Assembly (NCBI RefSeq): GCF_008831285.2
Contig: NC_045148.1
Coordinates: 4,772,001-4,836,000 of the forward strand
Source of the DNA: Nymphaea colorata
Lineage: Eukaryota > Streptophyta > Magnoliopsida > Nymphaeales > Nymphaeaceae
Reading direction: 5' to 3'
Length of the DNA stretch: 64,000 nucleotides
The notes under the pieces were generated by a model, which was not told the DNA's origin, did not search any database, and saw only the letters and a program-made list of their open reading frames with translations. Positions 33,740 through 46,018 of this stretch are shown piece after piece. Both the position numbers and the translations under genes were made by a program. How positions within the stretch are numbered: position 1 is the first letter of the stretch; every line of letters begins with the position of its first letter.

Positions 33740-35255
33740 AAGTTTCTTCATTTTTATATTGATTTTTGAGGTTGGGTTTCGTTCAACCCGAGAAATTCAT
33801 TCACGAATTTGTACATGTTAAAGTGCATCGTCATGTCATTCTCACGCTTAGTAATCACCTGATTAGGGACCCCAAAGAGTGCTTTCTTACGTTGCTCTCT
33901 GTTTCATGGATGTTTAATTTTCTTCCATACCTAACGGTGGAAGAAATCGATTTTCTTGTAATAATTGTGGTTTTTATGTTCACATACAAAAATATTTTTT
34001 AGAATCAAATTTTTCAAAAGATTTTCGAAAGCAAGAACCCCCATTAGTGAGGCCTTGGAGACTTAGCATAGGTTCTTGCATGAGTCCAAGTTTCTCTCTG
34101 GCCTACATAAAAATTGAAGTCGGATATTTTTAAGTTATTTCTTGATTTCAATTTTCATGAAGCATATACGTACATACATGTTATATACGTATATGTGCAC
34201 ATGATTATTTTTCTTTGTCATTCTCTCTTTATGATTTAATATATTCTTTTACAAACTCTCATATATGTATATATGAATACATATACGTGTATTCAATCTT
34301 AAAATCTCTCTCTCTCTCTTTTTCTAAAATCTTATTTTCCCTTTCTATTTGATTTAAACCTCCTTTCCACAAGCCTTCATATTGTATCCATACATATCTA
34401 TATACATATATATGTATATATAAAGATGTATATGTATCTCTCTCTTTTAAATCATTTGTTTTATGATTTTCAAACTCTCCTTCTCTCTCACACACACACT
34501 ATTCCTCTCATATTAAAGTCTTTCATCTTTTCCATTCTCTCAAATATTGTTCTCCCATGATTGAAGGTTTCAATTTCTTATTTGCTGACTTCATCAAGAC
34601 CAAAACTCAAGTAATGACCCAATGTTGGATTCATGCTTCATGGTCTACAACTTCATTCCATTTCTTAGATGTATGTGGTGGTAGGAATACTCTTAGATGA
34701 ATATCAGGGTAAGATTGAATGATTTCCTTCTAATCATGTATGATCAATGCATCCATACAATTACATTCACTTAACATCACAAATGATCACAAGGACATCT
34801 CTAAAAGAACTTAAACAAGATGAGATGGAGCTCTAACTAGGTTCTAACCAAATTAGAGCAAAATCTCAAACCTACTTAAAGTCTTAAGAGAACACTAAGT
34901 GAATTCAAAAGGTGATCTTCAAATGTTTCCAAACAATATTTGTAAAGATTTTTCAATTCAAAATTTCTCAAATCAAAATGTTTTACACTCTCAAATGATT
35001 CTTCAAAATTTTCTCAAAATCTTGAAATATCAAGTCTTCAATATTTTCTCAAACACCACACCACATTTAAAATGAAAAAATGTTTAAGCCAAAATGAAAT
35101 GCAACATGAATAAACACAGCCCTTGTGTTAGCTACCCCTGGTAAAGGCACCGAGAATGGTTAATCCTCGTACCGATGGGCGAATCTCTTTTTCTCTCGTT
35201 AAAACCTCATTTTTCTGGAGCACTTCAAAAACCAAAATAATTTTGGGGATGTGAA
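33740..35255 (+). repeat. LTR-family fragment (copy B)
   Basis: This covers the distal half of the LTR: the TTGAGGTTGGG(T/A)TT and CAACCCGAGAAA block, the CTTAG...TCTTGCATGAG block, the ATATACGTACATACATG block, the microsatellite zone, the core at 35,121-35,190 and a GGGGATGTGAAC end near 35,246. It joins the copia RT fragment through a 16-bp tandem duplication. Confidence 0.75.
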
Positions 35256-36239
35256 CATTGTGTCCCTTGAACAAAGCATGTTATCATTTATTAGGATACC
35301 GTACATGTACTAGCTGTTCCCATTCATCATTCCATCATGAATCTAATCATTTGAGCAGAATAAATAGTCCTTGTGTACCATGTTATGCTATAATTTTCAT
35401 GCATTGCATGTTGTCTTTTGGGACTACATGGAAGGAAGTCACATGCAAGGTAGGGAGACTTCTTAGCAACATTTTCATATTGTTAAGTAAACCCAAATTG
35501 TGCACATTCTTGTATCTTTGTTATCTCATTGTTCTCTTGTTATGTAATATTTGTTTTAAGATAGGCTTGCATTGCATATAGTTTCTCTTTCACGCTTATA
35601 TACATGGAGTGATCTGTCATGCACATGTATACTTTTGATTTGCAATCGTCTCATGTGGTGGTCCTGCAGATGTACACAATCATTTATATAGATTAAGTGG
35701 GTTTGGCACCATTCTCAGTTGTTTCAAAACATTATGGGAAGAAAATTAAACATCTTGGTATCTTTTAGAATATACTTTCAAACTTGCATCATGAATTCAA
35801 AATCTTTTGCAAAATGGTTTCCAAAATTCAATTTTCCAACTTCATTTCAAGTATTCTTCCACAATTGTTTCTCAAAATCATTTTCAAAATCTATACTATG
35901 TTTTCCAATCATGTTCCAAATTATTTTCAAAACACATGTTTGAAATTCATCTTCACACTTAATTCTCTATTTGGATTCCATTGTTCTCTTCAAATTCAAT
36001 CTCTTGGCCAAAATTAACCTTTAATTAATGCTTTACTGCTTGAGTTTTGATTAAATTTCAAATTGTCATGCATCATGTAGTCTTAGGGTGCATAACATGA
36101 CCCTATCATGAAAATGGTTCTCAAAGGATATGTTTCATATCTCTCTAATTTTGAGGATCACTTAATGGTCATGATTTCTTGTCACTTGTTATCTAGTTTT
36201 AAAGTATAACATGTAGGTCTCTTAGGCATTATACAACGT
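35256..36239. other. AT-rich DNA with old LTR character
   Basis: TTTCAAAAT-like words dominate 35,700-36,010, as in 10,588-12,404. No gene is seen. Confidence 0.45.
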
Positions 36240-36330
36240 CCTTTGGGTCTTTGATTGGTTAGCCTGGATAAAGGTGTTGGAATGGTCGACCTTCATATCG
36301 ATAGGATAAGTCCCATCTCTTTCAATTGAA
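36240..36330 (+). repeat. Diverged LTR-family core (copy B2)
   Basis: GGATAAAGGTGTTGGAATGG, CGACCTTCATATCGATAGG and TCCCATCTCTTTC follow the order of the conserved core, about 1.1 kb after the core of copy B. Confidence 0.5.
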
Positions 36331-36439
36331 TGAAAGGGATCTATCATTTTTTCCACAGGTTGTACATGAGATCTTAAAAATTTTGCACGTAAACATCTAC
36401 CAAGCCATAGGTGCTTGCTATCTTGTCTCATTAGTCGTA

Positions 36440-36820
36440 GCACCCGACCACGCAGACCAGCGGTGTCATCTCCAAAAGCCCAAACTCCACCTCCATCTGT
36501 TGCACCTGGTGAAGAGTTGCTAGAAGGACAGGCTCCACAATCTGGACATCAAAGAACTCCATCATCTTCTCCTTATCCTTCTTCTCATCGACGTTCTACT
36601 CCAAAATCTCTAGGATGGCAGATGCTTGAAAGGGAGTAGAAGAAACAGAAGGCTTGGGCATGAGGGATGAAGAAGCGAGATCTTGATGCAGCTGAGGAAG
36701 TTCGTGTAGTGCCCGGGGGCTGCACTGGACCTATAGCTGTTGCAATCATTTATGATAATGGTCTGGGAGGGAGTTGGAGTCGGTGATGTTAAACTCCAGG
36801 CACTCGTTCCACTGGAGTTG
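36440..36820 (-). pseudogene. C2-domain fragment (MCTP/FTIP-like), reverse arm of an inverted repeat
   Basis: The reverse strand reads LQWNECLEFNITDSNSLPD and, after a frameshift, IIINDCNSYRSSAAPGHY then TNFLSCIKIS. A KKDKEKMMEF stretch follows at about 36,545-36,575, and an open frame runs to about 36,432. WNExLEFxxxD...LxxxVYNDxR...GHxxFLGxVKI is the pattern of the N-terminal C2 domain of plant multiple-C2 transmembrane proteins (QKY/FTIP group). The loss of conserved residues and the frameshift mark it as non-functional. Its partner at 36,861-37,230 is inverted. Confidence 0.45.
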
Positions 36821-36860
36821 AGTGACTGACCCCAACATGAGGGACGGAGGAGCCTGAGAT

Positions 36861-37230
36861 ATATCACTCAACCTTACGTGGAACGAGAGCCTTGAGTTTA
36901 ACATCACTGACCACAATGCCCTCCCCGATCTGTCCATTGTCGATATTTGCAAAGACTGCAGGTCTGGTGCAGCCCTGGGCCACCACAAGAACTTCCTTAG
37001 TGATGTCAAGATCTTAGACTCCTCTATCCTTCATGCCCAAGCCTCCTACTGCTGCTGCCTTTCAAGCATCTACCATGATGGAGGAACAAGAGCAGAAGGT
37101 TAACAAGAGGAAGAATAAGGCGAAGATGATGGAGTTTTCCAAGCTCCCACCACTGGCATCCAAGAACAATACCACCTTGAGAAGCCCCGGAACAGTTCCC
37201 CTGGATGCATGCAAGCCAACAGCATTATAG
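36861..37230 (+). pseudogene. C2-domain fragment (MCTP/FTIP-like), forward arm of an inverted repeat
   Basis: The forward strand reads DISLNLTWNESLEFNITD, then HNALPDLSIVDICKDCRSG and AALGHHKNFLSDVKIL, and stays open to a TAA at about 37,101. In another frame the homologous MPKP...FQAS and NKAKMMEF segment follows (37,033-37,230). It is homologous to the reverse arm at 36,440-36,820. The tryptophan codons of the two arms are 68 bp apart across the centre. No start codon, splice context or full C2 domain is present. Confidence 0.45.
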
Positions 37231-37820
37231 GTTTTCCACATGATTGGTCAATGACAATGTCTATTATGAGATTTCTACAACAAGAAGATTTGTTAGGGAA
37301 AGCATATGTTTTACAACTGCTTGATTTTTTTCCTTTTATACGACTAAAATGGTAGGGGATGTATTTGCTTGTTGTAGACTCATGAGAAGTATTTTGAGCT
37401 CAGTGCACTGAAACAAGAACATGAACAATGACAAGGTCATTTTGATTTTTCTAAAGAATTAGCCACTATGAATTCAATATGTAGTAGACAAGCTAGACAA
37501 AGAGTTTTCAACCTAAAATGAGTCAATTGTTTTTAAGAATGAATACAATTATACATGAGTCAATTGTTTTTAAGAATGAATACAATCAAATTAATAAAAA
37601 TATATGTGGATGGAAAAACTTGTTAGAATAAATGATAGGCCTTGAAAAGTTCACATTTCATGATATAGTATGTCATTTCACACATATAAAGGAAGTATCC
37701 TGACATATCATGTATCATTTACACATAGTACAATTGAAATAAACGAAAATTATTAATGATCTTAATAAATACTATAATAGATTTTAGTAAATGATTAAGT
37801 TGTATTGGTTTTTTTGTCCA
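37231..37820. other. Intergenic DNA with a 37-bp tandem duplication
   Basis: ATGAGTCAATTGTTTTTAAG and its continuation occur twice in tandem (37,518-37,554 and 37,555-37,588). Otherwise no feature is recognised. Confidence 0.6.
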
Positions 37821-38198
37821 AAATAGAAGCAGAATTCAGCTCAGCCATTGATCCAATCATCAGTTAACCATATCAAATAACCTCCAAACAAATAAAGGTA
37901 AAAATTAGAAAACATTTGAGCATGCTGCTAACATATTTTAGTGCTAGCCTTTTGGTAAACATTTTCAAGACAGTGGCTTCTTCATGTTATTGAAACAAGA
38001 AAACTTTTCAAATAGAAGCAAAATTCAGCTCAGCCATTGATCCAATCATCAGTTAACCATATCAAATAACCTCCAAACAAATAAAGGTAAAAATTAGAAA
38101 ACATTTGAGCATGCTGCTAACATATTTTAGTGCTAGCCTTTTGGTAAACATTTTCAAGACAGTGGCTTCTTCATGTTATTGAAACAAGAAAACTTTCT
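37821..38198 (+). repeat. 189-bp tandem duplication, nearly identical
   Basis: Copies 37,821-38,009 and 38,010-38,198 differ at one internal base (AGCAGAATT versus AGCAAAATT) and at the last few bases. This is one of the youngest rearrangements in the window. It contains no gene. Confidence 0.95.
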
Positions 38199-41097
38199 AG
38201 TTCACTAGGGAGCGGTGAATTCATTTAAATGGAATAAAAGTTCTCAAATAAAAGATATATGCAATCACCCATCTATTGATTTAATATATGCATGAAATGT
38301 AGTTTAGAAGCGCTTTCTGATGCTGGAAAACGGTTTGGCCTCTATTGAAAGGAGAAAGAAAACTTGCCTAAGGAACTCATTAAACAAAAACAACAAAGTT
38401 TGAAAAAAAAGAAATACCGATAGAGCAAGAAAAAAGAACCAGATGTGAAACGTACCAAAAAAAATTTGCACTTCGTGACTTTATGAAGTTCTTCATACTA
38501 CATGCTAGGAGAAGAGAGGCTATCTATGCTGAGGGGCTTGAGTTTTGTATTTTATAGCCAGAACACTAACTTCATATTGTAACTATAGATTCAAAATTGT
38601 CAAAGTGAGATTATCCAAATGAAGCAATTATTGGTACAAAAAATTGAAACTTTATATAACTTGACTTTTTGGTAGAACAATTGTCTTTTACGAGTAAATT
38701 TATTTTTATACATTGTGCAAAGAAAGTATACATTTGAAGAAATTAATGAGTGACACGTTGAGGGATATGTCTTCATTTCTTTCTTTATCATCTTTGCCTA
38801 TTGATAAAATGAATAGGATTCTTTCTGCTTTTGATTGGCTAAATCTTTGAATATTACACAAATATGGTGTTACAGCCTATTTTGCCTAGCAATTGCTTCT
38901 AGATCTAAGGGGATTGAAATTAAGGGTAATCATCAGACCCGTCGAGGGCCCATCTTGTAACAGAATGGCTCAGGTTTGTAATTTGACCCGTGACCAAGAT
39001 TTGCCAGTCATGGCTTGGTTCCATAAAATATCGGATAAGGCAGCGTCGAGCATTGGGGGCCCGATTTTTTTGAATAGGTTCAGGCTAGGTATGGAATTTT
39101 GTCAATGGCCTAATCTTAAAAGGTAGGGCTAGGCATGATATCAGACCCATGGTGGACTTCATTAATGATGAAACATCAAGAAGCCCGATGTTCTCTTCCA
39201 TTGTGCAATGCTAGTGCTACAACGGTAATGCCAAGTCTTTCTCTCTCTCTCTCTCTTTTGATGACATTGCATTGGCCATTGTCAATGCAACCCTCCTCTT
39301 TGCATTTTAGGTGCCTACTGCAACTGCTTTGTTCTCTCAAATTTCTTATTTTCTCTTGCCAAAGAAGGCGTTGCATCAGCTATGGCTTATGCAGGCCATT
39401 TTCTTTGCATCAGCCTTGAACCTTTTTTTTTTGGCTAAAATCTTTATCTCTCTCTCTCTCTCTCTCTTAGTTGGGAAAGCACAACATCAGGCCTTGCCAG
39501 ACTGCATCGTCCATGCCTACTAGACCCGCTTTTTTGCTTGCCTCTCTTTGTCATTCTCTCTCTTACTCTGACTCACGTTTTTTAGCAATGTAGGTCTCCT
39601 TTCTATGAGCAGTGCTAGCAATAGCAGGTTAATCTATCTCTTTTGTTTTCTTTTAGTAATGCTACATCATCATGGCCGAATCAACCCCTTCTCTTTTTTC
39701 AAGTGCCCTTCCACTTTTTTTTCTCATATTGTCTCCCGCTATAGGTTTAGGTCACCTTTTCTATCTGATGTTGTATCACTGGTGCCAGTAGCAATGGCAA
39801 CAAGCAATAGGTCTCTCTCTCCCTCTCTCTCTCTCTCTCTTTCTCTCCTCTCCCCCCACGCCCCCCCCCCCCCCCCCCTCTCATGCACTATCCATCTTTC
39901 ACTCTATCATAGCACTGGCAAGAGTATCAACTAACCCCCTAATATGAGCACAAGTATGGGATGTCCCTTGGGCCATACCCACTGTCACCTCCTATTATGG
40001 CCAAGTTAAAGCAAGCAATTTTCCATTTAGACTCTCCACTTACATAGAAGTTAAAATCTATAATTGGTACATGACTTAATTCCATTGATCTGCAACAGAA
40101 AATCCTTTCAATGTGCTTCAGTATCAGCGTAGAGAATTTATTTTTCAATGAAATTTTAACTGGAGTTTGGTCATATCTACAGTTCACAAATCAATTTTAA
40201 CGAAAATTGGATTTCATTAGTTATACCTTTTATGTCCAACTTTGCTTTTTTTTTCAGAAAATTCCAGAATTCAAATAGAATAGAGATGAATATTGTTTCT
40301 ATGTTAAAATGATCATATAATTTTGTAAAAAGCATGTTTCTGATGTTGTCAACTTCCCAGTGACACTGATTTATCAAATTTGGATACTATTTGTATATCA
40401 TTAAACTCTATCCTCAAATTATAGAATGGTATTTTCACTAGTTTTCCTTGTTTTTGTCATTTAGACCAGAGACGTAACTCTCTTATTTGATAGTTTTGAG
40501 TCTTGTCTAAGTCTACGAATTACTTAGAGTTCTTCATTTCATAGTTAATTTCATTGTTAGGTCAATATAAATATTATATGTCCTCAATAATTAAGGTAAG
40601 GTGGCATGGTGAAGATTAATTTCATGTTGTGACTATCTGATTTGTGTTTTTGTGTCAGGGTATGAATTCCTTCATTTACAATTCAAATGTTATGTGTCAG
40701 GTTAATTGCCTAAGTTTGTTGTTCTAATACTCCCTAATCAAGGCATCAACATGCAATCCTTGGAGTTGACTCTATTAGGAGTTTGTCTTGTTTAGCTTGA
40801 TCTTGATGTAGCCAATATCCGACTTGAAAGTTCAATTAAATGATTCAATTATTTTATGTTGAACAACTCTTTCTCAATTAATAAAGTTGAATGTTAAGCA
40901 TGCAAATTCTACACATTTTATCATGTTTCCTATGGGATCCAAGGCCAGAGCTAAGAATTTCTCATTTTGCGGTGCCAAAGTATATTCATTAAATTTTGAT
41001 AGGGGAAGAAATATGTTTTTTAAAAATTTTATATAGGATAAATGTTTTTTTAGAATTAAATGTAGATTTTTTTTCTAAAAACCTGACGGGTGGGGGG
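38199..41097. other. Intergenic DNA with a CT-rich zone and poly-C
   Basis: Between 39,185 and 39,890 several loosely similar segments (GCAATGCTAGTGCTAC, GTGCCAGTAGCAATGGC) are each followed by CT runs. A C18 run lies at 39,861-39,878. A faint GGCCAGAGCTAAGAATTT at 40,944 recalls the hAT MITE edge. I see no gene. Confidence 0.5.
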
Positions 41098-41992
41098 TGT
41101 TCGTGTCCCCAAAAATTTATTCGGTTTTAGGAGTACTCTAGAAAAATGAGGTTCTATTTTGAAATGAGAAAGAAATGGACCCGCCAGTTGGTATGAGGAA
41201 TGACCGTTCCCGACGCCTTTACTGGTGGTAATCAATTCAAGGGCTATGCTTATTTTTTATGCATTTCATTTTTGCTTAAACATCTTTTATTCTAAATGTG
41301 GTGTGATGTTTGATAAAATATTGAAGATTTGATGTTTCAATTTTTTGAGAAAGTTTTCGAAGAGTCATTTGATAGTATAAACACTTTCATTTGGAAAATA
41401 TTGAATTGACAAATCTTTACAAATATTATTTGGAAACATTTGAAGATCACCTTTTGAAATCACTTTAGTATCCTCTTAAGACTTTAAGTAGGTCTGAACT
41501 TTGTTCTAATTCGGTTGCTACCTAGCTAGAGCTCCATCTCATCTTCCTTAAGTTTTTTTAGAGAGGTGTTTGTGATCCTTTGTGATGTTAGGTAAATGTG
41601 GATGTATGAATGAATTGATCCTATATGGCTAGAAGCAAATCATTCATTCTTACCACAACATTCACCTAAAGGCATTCCTGCCATCACATACATCTAAGCT
41701 TCTTATTTTTACTTAAATAATTGCCACAGACACTTTTATGAAAAGAGAAAAGTTTTTGGAAATGGAATGACGTTGTAGACCATCAAGCATGATTCAAATA
41801 TTGGGTTATTACTTCAATTTTGGTCTTGATGAAGTAAGTAAATGAAAAGATCTTCAAAGAAAAATATTCAAAAGAATGGAAAAGAAGAAAGACTTGAATA
41901 CAAGAGGAATATGGAGAAAGAGAAAGAGAAAGAGATTTTGAAAATCACAAAACAAATGATTTAAAAGAGAGAGAGATATGCATACATGTACA

Positions 41993-41997
<5 letters not shown>

Positions 41998-42036
<39 letters not shown>
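41998..42036. repeat. (TA)n microsatellite inside LTR copy C
   Basis: About 19 TA units, at the position equivalent to the TA tract of copy A2. Confidence 0.95.
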
Positions 42037-42043
<7 letters not shown>

Positions 42044-43045
42044 AAGCTTGCAAAGAGGAAGTTTAGATCAAATAGAAAAGGAGAAGAAGATTTTAGAAAG
42101 AGAGAGTGATTTTATAATGGAATACACGTATATATTTATATATACATATACTAGAGTTTGTAAAAGAATATGTTAAATCATAAAAAGAGAAAGACAAAAA
42201 AAGATGATCATGTGCACGTATACACACATAGCATGTAGATACATATATGTTTTCATGAGAGCTAAAATTAAGAAATGACTTGAAAATATCTAACTTTAAT
42301 TTTTATGTAGGCCCGAGAGGAACTTGGACTCATGCAAGAGCATAGATTAAGTCTCTAAGGCCTTATTAGAGAGGGTATTTGCTTTTGAAAATCGTATGAA
42401 AAATATGATGAGAAATATTTTTGTATGTGAACATAAAACCATAATTATTATATGAAGATCAATTTCTTCCACCATTGGGTATGGAAAAAAATCAAACATA
42501 CACGAATTGGAGAGCAACATGATAAAACACTCGAAAATTAAGCGTGAGAATGACATGAGGTTGCACTTGAACATGTACAAATTTGTGAAGGGCTTTCCTG
42601 GGTTGGACAAGTCCCAACCTCAAAAATCAACATAAGATGAAGAAATCCCAAGCCAAACACTCATTACAGCCATGCATTTGCTCATTAATAAAGAAAATTA
42701 GTATATCACCCATGAACATCATCATAATCAAGCATATTTTGTGGAAATATATAAAGAAATGAGATTTATTTCGCCTTGTTCATACTCCCGATTCACTGAA
42801 GAGTAGCTCTTGACTCCGAATAGGAGGTCTTTAGAGCTTTCTTGCTTGGCCATGGAGAGGTAGCAAGGAAAAACGAAAAATGAAAATGAAATATGGAATA
42901 CGTACCTCTACTATCTTCTCATGCTCCCTTGGAACTTGAAGAAGAAGAAGAAGAAAAGAAGAGAGAAATTTAGAAGAAAAATCAAATCCTCAAGTGGATA
43001 AACATTAGAAATTCCACAAGGGTTAGCCCATGTCCAAGAGGGGGG

Positions 43046-43056
43046 TATTTATAAAG
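43046..43056 (-). promoter_or_regulatory. TATA element of LTR copy C
   Basis: On the reverse strand this reads CTTTATAAATA, preceded by TTTTGACTCCAAAACT. The same phrase precedes the TATA boxes of copies D and E2, which supports a real promoter in the ancestral LTR. Confidence 0.55.
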
Positions 43057-43790
43057 AGTTTTGGAGTCAAAATTCGAAGTTTGATTTTTTTTAATTTAAC
43101 AACATTTTCTTGCGAATTTCAAATATTTTTGAATTATTTTTAATTAAAAAAACAGGCTTTGACCAAGTGGGATTGGCCCTTTGCCCTGCAAACACCCCTT
43201 TGGGTTGTGAGCAGGGCTATTGCCCACCCAACATGGCACAAACCACCCCCCAATGAACGGTTTTTTGCATGAAATGGGCCCGCGTGCTGCGCAAGCCCTG
43301 GCTCAGTGCAACTCTGTCACAAGCGGTGCGCGATGCGCCGCATGTGGTCAAAGAGTGATGCTCGAGCACGCAATGATCGTGCGTGCGACAACACACTCGA
43401 GTGCACGTGGTGCTCGAGTGCTCAGGACGCACACCAGGTGATGCTCAAGCACGTGCAACGCATGAGTTGAGTTTTTTTTTAACAAAATCAAATAAAATCA
43501 GATAAAATGAATAAAAAAAGGTTGTTGATATGAGAAACATACTTTTTTTATTTTAAATGTGTAAAAATTTGGTTTTTGTTATAAATGGGCAGTCGACTCT
43601 GTTTTGAGTGACTCCGGGCTCGTTTTTTATCCAGATTGAGTTCAGTTGGTCGCTGATGCCTTCTACTAAGTGGTTTAAGCTCAAAAACACAATTTTGGTG
43701 CCAAGACGAGACATAAAACAAAAGGAATGTTTGTGCATGCGTACTCGGTGCTCAATAGCACCAAATTTTGTCGGTTAGCTTAGCAGCTGA

Positions 43791-44086
43791 AATGATTTGT
43801 TTGGGATATGACCCTTTTCTTGATGGACAATGATGATTTTGTGAAAGAAAAATAGATGTCGCACAATAATTTAGAAAATGCCTCAAAATATTCATAATTT
43901 GAAAAAACATACCCTAGTATTAGCAATTGGCATGATTGATAAGCGATAGAATATGATTCAAAACATGATGTGTCATGTACTAGGTAAAAGATAGCTGGTT
44001 GTTGTCTTGTGTTGGGACTAAGGCGAAGAAAATACTAGAAAATGCCCTAATAAAAGAAGGTATCGACAAAATCATTTAAAGAAAAT

Positions 44087-44126
<40 letters not shown>

Positions 44127-44435
44127 CTAATAGAAAAGTGAGGGTGAATGGTAACATTATGCGTATGACAAGCAATTGTGACAAAGCTTATAGGAAAGAA
44201 ATTTGTTATAAGAATATGATTAGTACATAGTGATTCGCATAGCGAGATATCAAGTTGAAAATATGAGAGAACAAAGAAGATTATGAGCAATCTATTACTA
44301 GTGAAGAATCTTAATTTTGAAATGATTAAATCTCAAGCAGAATTGAATAAATACATGGTGTTTGATTCATATATATTCAATATGGGTGAATGAATAATTT
44401 AAAATCACATGTTCGATCATTGAAAACAGAATATA
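43791..44435. other. Intergenic DNA with a (TA)n tract
   Basis: An AT tract of about 18 units lies at 44,089-44,124. No gene is recognised. Confidence 0.6.
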
Positions 44436-44873
44436 CTGAAGTAGTAAAATAGAAAGAAAGACATACTATAGGTACTGAAGTTAGAAGATTATTTGGCTAA
44501 ATATAAATGAGGAAAAGGAATGCATGACATGAGTCAAGTAAAGTTGGTAGTTGAGCCAATAGATGGCTATCATGTTTAATAATAAAATGTTAAACAAATG
44601 AATAAATGAGAGATTGACAACGTATGATAGAATAGATTGGGAAGCAATTCTAAAAAAAATGGGCTTACCAAGGAATAATTGATGACCCATTAAAATTGTG
44701 GAAGTAGTAAAATGAGAAGAAAGACATACTATGGATATAGAAGCTAGAAAATTATTGGGGTAAACATAAATAAGAAAAAAAATAATGCATGATCCGAGTC
44801 AAGCAAAGTTGGTAATTGAGCCAATAGATGACTATCATGTTTAATAATAGAACGTTAAACAAATGAATAAATA
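44436..44873 (+). repeat. Direct duplication of about 170 bp, spaced 263 bp apart
   Basis: 44,436-44,608 and 44,699-44,873 share GTAGTAAAAT, AAAGACATACTAT, GAGCCAATAGATG and CTATCATGTTTAATAATA in the same order, with several substitutions. Confidence 0.8.
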
Positions 44874-44879
44874 CAATTA

Positions 44880-45260
44880 TTCTTGATCATCATGTTCATG
44901 TCGTTTTTTTATAAATTATTATTCAAATCATCAATTTTTTGAGTCAAGACAACAACATGATCAATCAGCGAGTTTATTGCTGCCACCAATCTCGCTTTTA
45001 CGGGTAGGATTATATGTTAAGCTACAACCTCTGCCTGGTCCTGGTGTCTTTTGCTTCAAATCTCCTTGCCCATATGTTCCTCCTGGTGTCGTTTTCTGTG
45101 GATCTTCCTTTGAGCAGCATCCTTCGCTCAAGATGATGATGATGATGCAACAATGAGGTTATCTCCTCCTGCTGCGGATGTTGATGGAAGTGGGATATCT
45201 CTTGCTGCTGCTGATGGTGATTCACAAGGGGGCAAATCAATTAAACGCATTTCGGGTATC
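44880..45260 (-). pseudogene. Degenerate reading frame of unknown origin
   Basis: The reverse strand gives one continuous frame broken by three or four stops. It has Ser/Ala-rich, basic (KDAAQRKIHRKRHQEEHMGK) and helical (LVAAINSLIDHVVVLTQKID) parts. The composition looks protein-like, but I recognise no family. A His/Gln-rich open frame in another reverse frame (45,022-45,240) comes from CAT/CAG-like triplets and is not believed. Confidence 0.25.
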
Positions 45261-46018
45261 TAACTATGCACTACATCTCAATATTGTTCGTGGTACCCTA
45301 GTGCAAACTTCTCACCATCGTAAAAAACGACCATTTTACCATGATGAGACTAGTTATGGAGCTCCCTTTAAATGAACAATTGCTAGTCAACTCCAGTCCC
45401 GAGAGTACTTTTGTACCTTAATCTCTTGTAGGGCTGGGGTAGGTACAAAATCGGGTCCATACCATGCTGCAAAAGGACTTGTATGCCATGCTACATTTCT
45501 ACTTTGTTCATGCAGCACAACCGCACATCTCTAAATGACAACTCAAAAGCTTTTATGATATTCCAATCTTGCTCATTTGCATCGTTGTATGGTCTAAACA
45601 ACATCAACACATAAACATGGAATGAACATCAGTACACAAATATCCTACCGCCTTTATTGAGCAAAAACTCTATTTGCTATACATACTTAACCCATCTAAA
45701 GATTCGATATGATTGACCTAGATGATTTTGCACTGTTGTAATCTTTGGGACTGATACCTCTCCACAGTGCATGTAATGGCCATGCATCTAGAAATGGACG
45801 CTCCACATAGAAGGTACGCGATCCCACACCTGTAACAAGAGACAAAGTAAAAATATTACAAGATGAAAGATAATTTTTTTTTTTCAATAAGGCTACATGT
45901 TGAAGATAATATCTATACCTATCACACCAACCAACATCCTCCCACTGATGCAACTCCGCTCTTAAATTGCTCTAGCTGGCTATACAAATGCAGAAGCACA
46001 GCTGCGCCCCACACGTAG
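45261..46018. other. Intergenic DNA, no gene seen
   Basis: No domain, repeat or RNA gene is recognisable up to the start of LTR copy D. Confidence 0.5.

Larger units (their letters stand above)
41098..43790 (-). repeat. LTR-family copy, reverse strand (copy C)
   Basis: The reverse strand shows the family in order: CCTTTTGTTTTATG-type start block (near 43,715), GC-rich part (43,180-43,440), TATTTATAAAG promoter element (43,046-43,056 on the forward strand), leader, CCTCTCTAATAAGG block, TA microsatellite, distal AT-rich part, core (41,178-41,244), and GGGGACACGAACA end near 41,100. The first ~300 bp of the LTR (the GATTTAATCTTTGGATC block) is missing or unrecognisable. It is probably a solo or truncated LTR of the Tat-like element. 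Confidence 0.75.

Noticed and set aside
43217-43441. Cys/His-rich open frames on both strands
   Set aside because: They are shadows of the GC-rich, CGTGC-repetitive U3 part of LTR copy C.
45022-45240. His/Gln-rich open frame that could look like a metal-binding protein
   Set aside because: The residues come from ATG/TGC-type triplet runs. Another reverse frame looks more protein-like, and neither is supported by homology.
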